64,000 nucleotides of DNA, taken from the NCBI RefSeq assembly GCF_024585165.1, contig NZ_CP029008.1:2170001-2234000 (forward strand), given 5' to 3'. The position numbers were made by a program, and so were the translations under genes. Origin of the DNA: Bradyrhizobium sp. WBOS07. GTDB lineage: Bacteria > Pseudomonadota > Alphaproteobacteria > Rhizobiales > Xanthobacteraceae. The notes below the pieces were generated by a model. It made no database searches, was not told the DNA's origin, and saw nothing but the letters and a program-made list of their open reading frames with translations. This document shows, piece after piece, positions 36,433-45,033 of the stretch (its first letter is position 1; each line of letters opens with the position of its first letter).

Positions 36433-38313
36433 TCATTGAGCTCTAATGAGCACGTCCATCATTTCCTGAATGACCGACATGATTTTGGCATTCGCCGCAT
36501 AGGCATTCTGAAGCTGGATCAAGTTCGACATCTCCGAGTCCAGGTTGACGCTGGAGGTCGAATTGAACTTGGCCTGGAGCGTCGAGACGACGACGCTCTG
36601 GCCCTGCTGAAGTTGGGTCGCCTGCGTCGCGACATTACCCTGGACGCTCAGGAACTGCTGGAGGTAGCTCGAGATGCTGCCGGTAAATGGCTGGCTCGAC
36701 GAGCCGAGTCCAGTCTGCGGTGAGTAGGAGTACACCGCCGTCGTGAGCTGCGAGTAGAGATAGTCCGAGCGAGTGGTGTCGCCCGCGGGCGTCGCCGGCG
36801 AGGTGTTGTAGACCGAAAGCTTGCTCGGATCGGAGGCGAGCTGCGTATTGACGGCGATGCGACCGGCAAGGCCGGTCATCTGAGAGCCCGATGCCGATAT
36901 CGCGCCGGTATAGAGGGCCTGTCCGCCATCGGTGAACAACGGAATCTGCGGATTGCCGGAAGTCAGCGACGAGATCGTCTTGGTGCTGGAGGACGAATTG
37001 ACCTTGGTAAGGCCGGTGCTGTCGCCGGTAACCCGCAGCGTAGTGGCCGTCGCCGGCAATGGGGCTGCGGCGAACGACAAGTTCGTGCCGGACAGCGCGG
37101 TGTTGAGTGCCGAAGCGATCGCTCCCATACCGCCCGAGAAATTCAAGCCGATCCGCAGGGGATTGGCGTTGGTCGCGTTCTGGAGCGGCAGTGCCGCCGG
37201 ATCGGTGATGTTGACAAGCGTGATCTGGCGCTGGGTGTTGGTGGCCGTATCCGTGTAGGTGATGTTAACGGTGTTGCCAGGCTGCGCGCCGGCGAGTTCG
37301 AGGTCGAAACCGGCGGGCGGGCCGGAGACCGTGCTGCCCTCCGTGGTCTTGTCCGACAGCGCGCTCGACATCGCGGCGGCGAGTTGGTCGATCTGATTCT
37401 GCGCCTGCACCAGCGTCTGGTCGCGCAGCTTCAGATCGGCGGCCATCTGGCCTGAGGATACCACGTTGTTGGCGACGACGTCGATCATCGAGCCGTTCGG
37501 CAGTTTGACGTTGAGTGCGCCGACGCCGGACTTGGTCGGATCGATGTTGTAGAGCGAGGTCGCCGAGAGGGCACCGGCAGATGAGAACGTGAATTGCGAG
37601 GCGAGACCCGCACCGATCAGTTGGATACCCGTCGTTGTGTAGATGTTGGCCTGGTTCGAGCCGTCGGTGGTGACGCGGAGGTCGACATATTTCGACAGCG
37701 TGTTGATGGCCTGATCGCGCTGATCCATCAGCGTCGCGGCGGACGGATCGTTAGCCGACAGGCCCTGCAGCTTGGTGTTGATGTCGGCGACCTTCTGCAT
37801 GGCCGCGTTTGCCTGCTGCGCCGAGGTCCCGAGATCCTGTTCGACATTGGAGCGGAGCGACTGGATGCCCTTGGTGGTGACGTTGAGCTGTTGTGCCAAC
37901 GCCTGCGCCGCGCCGAGCGCCACCCTCTGCGCCGACGACGAGCCAGCACTGGTCGAGAGCGCCTGCAGCGACGTGGTGAAGTTGTTCAGCGCGGTTTCGA
38001 GCGTGCCGCTGTTGCCGGGCGTGCCATACACATTCTGAAGCTGCTTCAGGATGCTCGCCATTTGGTCGGCGTAGCCGCTTCCGCCGGTCTCGGTGCGGAG
38101 CTGGTTCAGCACATAGGTGTCGAGCTCCCGGCTGACGCCTGTCGTCATCGCGGTCGAGCCGAAGTCGCCGGTGGTGACCTCGATCTGGTTCGGTGCCTGC
38201 GCGACGTAGCCCGGCGTCTGCGAATTCGCGACGTTCGACGAGACGATCGAAAGCGCGGCCTGATTGGCACGCAGACCGCTCATCGCGCTGGCAAGGGCGG
38301 AGTTTAGGCTCAT
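36433..38313 (-). CDS. flgK: Flagellar hook-associated protein FlgK (orphan)
   Basis: The 626-aa product MSLNSALASAMSGLRANQAALSIVSSNVANSQTPGYVAQ carries the N-terminal flagellar rod/hook signature, and the C-terminus has the matching helix (SEMSNLIQLQNAYAANAKIMSVIQEMMDVLI). Length fits FlgK, which joins hook and filament. It stands alone, far from flgF and without flgL or hook genes. It could be one of several flagellin-system copies. Start ATG 38313 matches the family; the nine codons upstream do not. Confidence 0.92.
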   Translation of the reverse strand: MSLNSALASAMSGLRANQAALSIVSSNVANSQTPGYVAQAPNQIEVTTGDFGSTAMTTGVSRELDTYVLNQLRTETGGSGYADQMASILKQLQNVYGTPGNSGTLETALNNFTTSLQALSTSAGSSSAQRVALGAAQALAQQLNVTTKGIQSLRSNVEQDLGTSAQQANAAMQKVADINTKLQGLSANDPSAATLMDQRDQAINTLSKYVDLRVTTDGSNQANIYTTTGIQLIGAGLASQFTFSSAGALSATSLYNIDPTKSGVGALNVKLPNGSMIDVVANNVVSSGQMAADLKLRDQTLVQAQNQIDQLAAAMSSALSDKTTEGSTVSGPPAGFDLELAGAQPGNTVNITYTDTATNTQRQITLVNITDPAALPLQNATNANPLRIGLNFSGGMGAIASALNTALSGTNLSFAAAPLPATATTLRVTGDSTGLTKVNSSSSTKTISSLTSGNPQIPLFTDGGQALYTGAISASGSQMTGLAGRIAVNTQLASDPSKLSVYNTSPATPAGDTTRSDYLYSQLTTAVYSYSPQTGLGSSSQPFTGSISSYLQQFLSVQGNVATQATQLQQGQSVVVSTLQAKFNSTSSVNLDSEMSNLIQLQNAYAANAKIMSVIQEMMDVLIRAQ

Positions 38314-38671
38314 GGTGAAGCTCGTTCTCGATCGAAACAAGAGGCGGAGTGACGTGTTCCGAAATTCGCAAGAACTGTGCCAACGATGAAAACTGCAGAA
38401 ACGCGTTTAGATCTGCAGTATTCGGCGTCTTCCGCGTGCTCGCGCGCGGAGCGCGGGTAACAATTGCCTGAGATTCTCATGCAAAAATTGCTTGAGTGAA
38501 TCTCCTTTCGGCTCTCGCACGCCGGGAACAAAGCAACGTTGCTCGGCGCCCTGCGCCCACAAGGCGATCGTTAGTCGTGTGTAAATTGGTCGCAACCGAA
38601 CTCTTCCGCAGAAGGGAACGTCACGATGACGTGTGACTTAGGTAACGACTGATGAGAGAGGGACTCGGAAC
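38314..38671. other. Divergent intergenic region, flgK and small exported protein
   Basis: 358 bp with no convincing gene. It should hold the promoters of both flanking genes. I could not fix a promoter with confidence. Confidence 0.5.
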
Positions 38672-38887
38672 ATGAAGAAGCTTGGTCTTTTGGTATTCGG
38701 CTTGGCCATCTCGTTCGCTCTGCCGGCTACGGCGGAGACGGTGATCGTCAAGAAGGGCGGACATCATGGTGGATACGGCGCGCGGGCAGAGATGCGCGGC
38801 CATTATGGCGCCGGCATGTACCGCGGCATGAGAACGCACGGAAACCGGACCGTCGTCATTAAGCGCGGGCACGGCCACCGCTATTGA
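38672..38887 (+). CDS. Small exported Gly/His-rich protein
   Basis: The 71-aa product has a signal peptide (MKKLGLLVFGLAISFALPATA) and a mature part rich in Gly, His, Arg and Tyr (GGHHGGYGARAEMRGHYGAG), ending RGHGHRY. The RBS is GAGAGGGA. Metal or polyanion binding in the periplasm is possible; unknown family. Confidence 0.65.
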   Translation: MKKLGLLVFGLAISFALPATAETVIVKKGGHHGGYGARAEMRGHYGAGMYRGMRTHGNRTVVIKRGHGHRY

Positions 38888-38953
38888 AAACTTCGCGGAA
38901 CGCCAGGCGAGGTGTCCTCCCCAGCAACTCGGCCTGGCAGCGACGCGAAGAAA

Positions 38954-38977
38954 AAGGCCGCCCTCCGGGGCGGCCTT
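38954..38977. terminator. Terminator hairpin after the small exported protein
   Basis: AAGGCCGCCC-TCCG-GGGCGGCCTT has a 10-bp stem, an A-run on the left and a T-containing right flank, so it could stop transcription in either direction. Confidence 0.75.
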
Positions 38978-39184
38978 CTGGCTTTCTCTATCGGAGAGGG
39001 GGGCGCGTCGGAATCCGCATCAGGAATCCAGAAGCCCGCCTCGTCGGAAAGAACGGTCGTCAGGGCGCTTCCAAGGTAGTTTCCAGCCGCTGACAGTGTT
39101 GACTTAAGACGCTATTGCCAGCCCCGTTTCCGCCGACGCGATCCAGTCGTTGGCGATGCACGCTACGCGTGGCCGACGTGGCGG

Positions 39185-41200
39185 TCAGAATTGCGAACGG
39201 ACGCGTACGCCGAAGATTGAGGCCGGACCGCGGTCGCGGTTGTAGGCGGGATTGACGACGAGCTGGTAGTCCAGCGTCGCGCGCCACGACCACAACGGAA
39301 AGCTGTAGTAGGTTTCGATGATCTTCTCGGAGCCGGCATTCGGTAGGCGTCCGTCTCCGACGAGAATGCCGAGACCGCCCGCATCGAGGTAGGTGCGGCG
39401 CGCTTGCGAGATGCCGTTCACTACGCCGGCGAATCCGAACGTGTCGTTGGGTCTGTTCCAGGAAGAACCCGCGAGCGACAGGCCGGCGGCGACAGTCGCG
39501 TCGATGTCGGTGAATTCATAGGACTCCTTGGATCCGTCGGCGACGCCGGCCCTGGCGAAGACGCCGAGGTCCTTCGTGACCTCCTGCTCCAGGTTGACGC
39601 TGATGCCGGCCCGGCTCTGATAGCGCCGGACCAGGGCGGTGTCCGCGGCTGTGCCCGTCGCTTGCGCGAGCGCAACGGCGTCGTCGAAGCGACCCATGCG
39701 CCCCCGCGTCAAGAAACCCGTAACCGCGACCTTGCCCGGCTTGCCCCAGATCTCATGGCGATGTTCGATCTCTCCGATCCACTGGAATTGGGAGAACGTC
39801 GGATCCAGCTCGGTGCTGTTGGGAACGGTCGACAGATCGAACAAGCCGCCGCGGAATGTCCAGTCGCCCTTGTACCACTCGACGGCGGCGCCGTAGGTGA
39901 AGCCCCAGGCGTCGGCGGCGTAGTCGAACGTGCCGGTGTCCACGATCGACCAGTTCATGAAATCCTTGCGCGGGTCGTGGGCATACTTGTTGGTGTCGAA
40001 GACGTCGGTGACGGCGAATTTTCCCACCGTCAGGACCAAGCGGTCGGCGCTCTGCGTGCCGGCGAACTGGTTGATGTCGGCGTCGACCTTCTTGGTCTCT
40101 CCGCCAAGATCGAACGTCTGACGGAAGAAGGCCCGTGGAATTCGGGCGTAGGGCGCAGCGGCGCCGACCTTGTAGGCCTCGCCGCTCGGAAATCCGGCCA
40201 CACCCAAGGTCGAGCTCAAGCCGAACCCCTGATCGATCTCCGGGTTGACCCAGAATTCTCCGCCGGCCCAAGGTCTGAAGCCGGCGTAGAGCGTCACGTC
40301 CCAGGTCTGTCGGGTCTGGTTCGGAATGAGGCTATTCGTCCCCGTGTAGGGCGAGCGGAAAGGCGCCGCATACTGCTGCAGATAGGTCGTCTGCCCATGG
40401 ATGCTGAACTGGTCGGTTTCGAAGGGCATCAAGCCGTCCTCGAGAACCTTCTGCCCATTTTGACCGAAGCGGTAGTTGAGGCCGAGGCGGGCGGTCTGCA
40501 CCGCGAGATCCGAGGACAGACGCTGCGTGCCGCCAAACCCTTTCTCCTTCGCGCCGAAGTCCGTGTAGAGATATTCGAACCGCGCCGACCAGTTTGCCGA
40601 CAGGGCGACTTCGGCGCCGGCGCCCCAGGCGGAGCCGAGCCGAGTGAAACCGATCTTGTCTCCCGGGGTGCCGTCGAGCGGGTCGAGCGTCGCCTGATCG
40701 TAGCTCCATGCGAAGCCGCCTGTTGCGTAGAACAACCAGGGTCCCGGCGCATAGCCCAAGCGAGCGCGCAGCGTACCCGACGTCAGGACGGTTTCCTTCA
40801 AGGTCGCCGGTCCCTGCGCGGTGCCGACGGCGGCCGTCCCGGAGATCGTGTTCGGAAAGGTGAGATCGCCCTCGACGCCGACGACCATGCGTGAGGGCAG
40901 CACGTGATTGTATCCGGCGCTCAGTCCGAGAGCGTAGGAGCCGGTTCCCTTGAACGCGTTGAGGGAGTTCGTCAGGTCGATCGATCCGGACGACGGAGCC
41001 AGTCCCGGGGCGCCGAAAGCGTACTGCGAGGACCCGACGCCATAGGCGAAATGGCCGCCGACGAAGGGGCCGCTCCAGTCGACGGCCTGGCCGGGCCGGA
41101 CCTCGCCGAGATCGGCTGAAAGTCCCTCGGCGGCCGGACCGCCCGCCAGGATCATGCCGATGATGACCTTCTTCATCGCGTCGAGCGTCCGCCTCTTCAT
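39185..41200 (-). CDS. Outer-membrane protein: Omp25-like domain fused to OprB-type porin
   Basis: The 671-aa product has an N-terminal signal (MKKVIIGMILAGG), an Omp25/31-like beta-barrel part (about 30-245, with WSGPFVGGHFAYG and LGLNYRFG) and a carbohydrate-selective OprB-type porin part (about 255-670, with ARIPRAFFRQTFDLGG and ending YNRDRGPASIFGVRVRSQF). OprB porins pass sugars across the outer membrane. Two barrels in one chain are odd: they may form one larger unit or the first may be a surface domain. ATG 41200 is chosen; ATG 41176 is also possible. Confidence 0.85.
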   Translation of the reverse strand: MKRRTLDAMKKVIIGMILAGGPAAEGLSADLGEVRPGQAVDWSGPFVGGHFAYGVGSSQYAFGAPGLAPSSGSIDLTNSLNAFKGTGSYALGLSAGYNHVLPSRMVVGVEGDLTFPNTISGTAAVGTAQGPATLKETVLTSGTLRARLGYAPGPWLFYATGGFAWSYDQATLDPLDGTPGDKIGFTRLGSAWGAGAEVALSANWSARFEYLYTDFGAKEKGFGGTQRLSSDLAVQTARLGLNYRFGQNGQKVLEDGLMPFETDQFSIHGQTTYLQQYAAPFRSPYTGTNSLIPNQTRQTWDVTLYAGFRPWAGGEFWVNPEIDQGFGLSSTLGVAGFPSGEAYKVGAAAPYARIPRAFFRQTFDLGGETKKVDADINQFAGTQSADRLVLTVGKFAVTDVFDTNKYAHDPRKDFMNWSIVDTGTFDYAADAWGFTYGAAVEWYKGDWTFRGGLFDLSTVPNSTELDPTFSQFQWIGEIEHRHEIWGKPGKVAVTGFLTRGRMGRFDDAVALAQATGTAADTALVRRYQSRAGISVNLEQEVTKDLGVFARAGVADGSKESYEFTDIDATVAAGLSLAGSSWNRPNDTFGFAGVVNGISQARRTYLDAGGLGILVGDGRLPNAGSEKIIETYYSFPLWSWRATLDYQLVVNPAYNRDRGPASIFGVRVRSQF

Positions 41201-42101
41201 ACCGCTTTCGATACGGCGGCGGCCGCTTGGCAACAATTTGAATCTAGCCTGCACGCCGCCAATCCTGTCGCTGAATTGACCAGGGCGTGCGTTCGCCGCG
41301 AAATGTTTCACAGCGACCCTGCAGCACCCGCGGTTGTGCATACCCGTTTAGGACCCCGCCCAGTCGCAAGCGACCTCGAACGCTCGACGCCGCGAGGGCA
41401 GGTGATGGAGCGCGATGGTGGACGACACGCATCTGGAGATGACCCAGTGAACCCATCCAGCCTTATTGCGAATAGTTCTTAGTTGCAAGAAGTGCTATTG
41501 GACAGGTAATCGTTTAACACTGTCGACGTGATGGATTTGCAACAGTCGTTGGAGGCGCTGCGCCCAGTGCCCGCGGTGAGCGCGATCGAGGTGGATATCG
41601 GTGCCGGCCTCCGGATCGTGTTTCGGCGCCTGCGTGGGCCTCTAAGTTCTTCTGGAGATCGAATCGCTCTGCCGGGTCACCGGTCTTCTCCGGCGGAGGT
41701 CCGGGGCGTGGCGCGGGGGAGTTGCCTCGCGCGCCGTCCGATGCCTCTCTCGTCGGCAGAAACGGGGGTCTCAGCAGGGTTCGACAAGGAGATGGGTGGT
41801 GGCTTCACCCATCGAGTATTCCAGACCGCCCCGCGGCCGGACATGGTGACCCGTTCTCGGTGGCCGAATTGGAAAACAAGACGCCTTAGCTTCACATACC
41901 TCCGGACACCACCAAACGGGCACCGAATCCCGCCGGGGCGGTCGACGAGACCGTTAGGGGGAATTGTCTGGCAGAGGCGCCATCACGACCGCTGAGCGGC
42001 GACGGGGATGGCGGTCCTTGACTTTCTGTCGGCTGGGTCGCTTGGCCGCCGTGTCGAAAAGCAGAGAACGATCTCACGCCCGGCTCGATGCGAGTGCTGG
42101 A
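41201..42101. other. 900-bp region without a convincing gene
   Basis: Short frames exist on both strands but none has a domain, RBS or neighbour support. It holds the porin promoter region and marks the left edge of the defence block. Confidence 0.45.
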
Positions 42102-42890
42102 TTAGCCGGCGCAGCCAACGCCCGAAGAGCCCCGCCCGGGGGCGCTGCCGCGCTCCGGAGCGACCCGCGTCGTGAGTCGCTTGAGGTTCGCAAGCAATTG
42201 GCCCCGGACCTCGCCTTCGTCCACGGCCCATAGATCGGCGAGAATCGGCTCGGCCTTGGCGACGTCCCAAGGAAACAGGGAGCGCCCCTCGACCTGTGCG
42301 AAGGGACCGTCCGTCTCGGTCAGTATCCTGTCGCGGGGCATTTCGGCAACCAGGCCGCGTCCTCTCTCGCCGGCGAGCATCGCCGGGCCGACGCTGAACC
42401 AGCAACCCTGGTCGACCGCGCGTTTGAGCTCGCGGCGCGTCCCGGAAAACCAATGCAGAACGGCGACGCCTGCATCGGACCGCGACGCGAGCGCATCGAG
42501 AACGGGCCCGGCGGCCCGCCTGCTGTGTATCGTCATGATGCGGCCGCCGGCCGCCCCGCACATCCGAAGGATTTCGTCAAAGATGTGGCGCTGCGTTTCC
42601 CAGGTCGCCTTAAGTTCTGGGCCGCCGTCCAGACCGATCTCGCCGACGTATCTCGACTCCGGGAGCAACTCGTCGAAAAGCTGAAGTTCGCCCCGTCGTT
42701 CGTGAGCCAGTTGAGGGTGCAGGCCGAGCGCGGTGCGGATCTTCGCCGCTCCTCGCGCCAGCGCCGCGGTCCCAGCCCATGCCGATGGTGTGGTCGTCAC
42801 CGACAGGACGAAGAGGTCTCGCTCTATGCATTCGTCGGCTGTAGCGACGGGATCCGGATAGAGGTCTAGATGGGCATGAAGGTCGATCAC
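42102..42890 (-). CDS. qatD: QatD, TatD-family DNase-like protein
   Basis: The 262-aa product starts at GTG 42890 (overlapping the qatC stop) with MIDLHAHLD, the metal-binding HxH of TatD hydrolases. TALGLHPQL, YVGEIGLDGG, the metal site MTIHSRRA, and the late LTETDGPF complete the family pattern. TatD proteins are metal-dependent DNases. It is the fourth gene of the qatABCD anti-phage system and the last of the operon. The end is Gly/Ser-rich and may be partly extra. Confidence 0.88.
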   Translation of the reverse strand: MIDLHAHLDLYPDPVATADECIERDLFVLSVTTTPSAWAGTAALARGAAKIRTALGLHPQLAHERRGELQLFDELLPESRYVGEIGLDGGPELKATWETQRHIFDEILRMCGAAGGRIMTIHSRRAAGPVLDALASRSDAGVAVLHWFSGTRRELKRAVDQGCWFSVGPAMLAGERGRGLVAEMPRDRILTETDGPFAQVEGRSLFPWDVAKAEPILADLWAVDEGEVRGQLLANLKRLTTRVAPERGSAPGRGSSGVGCAG

Positions 42891-44161
42891 TTGACACCGT
42901 ATTTCGCGTGCAAGGCGCCGAGTTCGCCAAGCCCCCGGCGTAGCATATCCCGCAAGCTGTCGCGCCTCCGGATTCTAGGCCACGAGAGCGCGCTCCCGAG
43001 CCAACGGTCGAATCCATCGTCGGCGGTGGCGGCCAATGCCATTCCGACGGAACGGACATCGTCGAAGCCCGCATGGTTCGCATCGTCTCTACCGAGGTGT
43101 TCGTACGCGTACTTGGTCTGATCCGGCCGCCCCCATGCGACGAAAGCCGCTCTGCGGACCTGGCACGGTACGCATCGTCCGCAGTGGCTGTATTTGAATT
43201 TTTGGAACCTGCCGCAACTCGTCGAGCGTGGCGCTAGGGCGCCCAAGAGCTCCTGATCGGCGCATTCCTTGAGCATCTCGCCTTTGGTCTTGTCGGCATA
43301 CGGCGTGCGGATCGACACTCGAATGCCGGCGGCATCCAGTAGATCCTGGAACAGCGCCAGGAATTGGGGATGCGCCGTGCGCGTGCTCAAGCTTCCGATC
43401 CGGCTTCCGGTAAGGGGAGGATTGATCGCTATGAAGCCGTTCTCGCAGACGTAGAGTGGAACGGTTGCTCCGTTTCGATACGGCGCCAGCGACGTCGCGA
43501 CGACGACTCCGAACGCAAGGAAGATGATGGATCGGGCGCGTTGCGAAGTATCCTTCGGCTTCGGCACGACCGCGTTGTCGTTGAGCTGAATGTGCCGCAG
43601 TCCACCGCCGATCGCGCGCGCGAACTCCTCCTGCTTCTCGGAGTCGCCGCGCACGATCTTGCTGACGACGAGTGGGTGGTTTCCCGCTGCGGCGAGGTCG
43701 ATCGCTCCGGCCAGACTGTCGAGACCGCCCGACAGCAACGCCACACAGCTCTGCGCCGGCGCGACGACGCGAGCGGGTTCGGGTGCGGCTGCCCCGCCGG
43801 GGATGAAGTGCAGGTGCCATCTGTCCGTCGTCAGAAAGGCCAGCGTATCGGCGATCAACGGCGCCGCGCCGTTCCAGAACGCTGGATCCATCACGGCGAT
43901 CTCGAGTTCGAATTCCCGCGTCCATCCGTCCGGACTGTCGGTACGTAGCCCTGCGGCGTCGGCGACCATGACCGAGTTCGCTATGGACAGGAGGTCCCAA
44001 GCCCGCGGGTGCGGCGCAAGACGCTCCTTCCGAAAATCTTTGCGGACGGCGGCTCCCGCGCTCGCCCGACCGGGCGCGCCCGCCTGCCCGTACAGGATGA
44101 CCCTGAGCGTGTCGGCTTCGTCGAGACGGCCGATCTCCGCCGGCGCGCAGAGCAGCCTCAT
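42887..44161 (-). CDS. qatC: QatC, QueC-like protein
   Basis: The 424-aa product carries the QueC ATP-pyrophosphatase loop SGGLDS at residues 144-149 and a late Cys cluster (CGRFQKFKYSHCGRCVPC) as a zinc ribbon. QueC makes 7-cyano-7-deazaguanine; in Qat a modified nucleobase or protein step is inferred. The N-terminal half (1-130) is an extra domain seen in Qat proteins. It overlaps its neighbours by 4 bp each. Confidence 0.9.
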   Translation of the reverse strand: MRLLCAPAEIGRLDEADTLRVILYGQAGAPGRASAGAAVRKDFRKERLAPHPRAWDLLSIANSVMVADAAGLRTDSPDGWTREFELEIAVMDPAFWNGAAPLIADTLAFLTTDRWHLHFIPGGAAAPEPARVVAPAQSCVALLSGGLDSLAGAIDLAAAGNHPLVVSKIVRGDSEKQEEFARAIGGGLRHIQLNDNAVVPKPKDTSQRARSIIFLAFGVVVATSLAPYRNGATVPLYVCENGFIAINPPLTGSRIGSLSTRTAHPQFLALFQDLLDAAGIRVSIRTPYADKTKGEMLKECADQELLGALAPRSTSCGRFQKFKYSHCGRCVPCQVRRAAFVAWGRPDQTKYAYEHLGRDDANHAGFDDVRSVGMALAATADDGFDRWLGSALSWPRIRRRDSLRDMLRRGLGELGALHAKYGVK

Positions 44162-45033
44162 TCTTCGTACCCCTCGAACACTTCGAATGTATCGCGTAGC
44201 GCGGCCTGCACGACGCGCGCGATCCGTCCCGAAGTGAGCGTCCTTCCCTGATCGCGCAACTTGCGGAAGGATGCGGCGACGGTTTCCGCGATGTAATCCC
44301 GCATCTGCTTCAATCGAGACAACGCGACCATTGGCGTGGCGGACCGCTGAAGCAGGTGCTTGCCGACGTCAAGCTCGAAGCGCCTGGCGACGTCGAGGGC
44401 AGTGAATCTCTCGATAACGAACTCCCGCTCGGCGTCCGACAAGTTGAGAAGGTCGGCTTCCGGAAACTGAGTCAGTAGATCCGACATGGCGTCGTGGATC
44501 GCGGCCCGCTCCGCTTCCGCATCCTGCGTGCCGTCGACCGGTCTGACGGCCTGAATGATCGCGGTGGCGATCTCTTCCGTCGACCGGCCCGCGAGAGCAG
44601 CCGCATCGATCGGCGCGTCGGCCGCGCCCGAAGCGCTGGAATATAGCGTGTATCCGAGCGAGCCAGCCGTCTCGGCGGTGCTGCCGAACCGTTGGGTCGC
44701 GGTATTGGATCCGCCGTAACCGCTACGGACATAGTGACCGAGTCCGCGTCTCAGATCCCGGCCGTCACCGGATCTGGCGTAGTTTCCCATGCTGTTGCGC
44801 GCGCCGGCGAAGCGCTTCTCGGGAGCGATGCGCGGCGGCTGGACACCGGGAGGCGGTGTCGTCGGCGGAACGACGGGCGCGAGCGGCAATTCGTCCGGAG
44901 GCGGGCCATCGGGTGGCGGCGCGTCAGGAGGAAGAGTCGGAGGCGGCACCGGATCTTGAGGGGCTGCGGGCGTCCAAGGCGGCACCATTGGCACGCCCGG
45001 ACCCGGCCCGCCGCTAGACTGCGACGTTCCCAT
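44158..45033 (-). CDS. qatB: QatB
   Basis: The 291-aa product has a low-complexity Pro-rich N-terminus (about 15-70), then RFAGARNSMGNYARSGDGRDLRRGLGHYVRSGYGGS, typical of QatB, and a helical C-terminal part. Its function in Qat is not established. It overlaps qatA by 20 bp and qatC by 4 bp, fixing its place in the operon. Confidence 0.85.
   Translation of the reverse strand: MGTSQSSGGPGPGVPMVPPWTPAAPQDPVPPPTLPPDAPPPDGPPPDELPLAPVVPPTTPPPGVQPPRIAPEKRFAGARNSMGNYARSGDGRDLRRGLGHYVRSGYGGSNTATQRFGSTAETAGSLGYTLYSSASGAADAPIDAAALAGRSTEEIATAIIQAVRPVDGTQDAEAERAAIHDAMSDLLTQFPEADLLNLSDAEREFVIERFTALDVARRFELDVGKHLLQRSATPMVALSRLKQMRDYIAETVAASFRKLRDQGRTLTSGRIARVVQAALRDTFEVFEGYEE

Noticed and set aside
39404..40894. 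496-aa frame on the + strand
   Set aside because: Opposite the porin gene, whose frame has a signal peptide and family motifs.
41528..41995. 155-aa frame on the + strand
   Set aside because: No RBS, no domain and no neighbour support; translation is Arg/Pro-rich.
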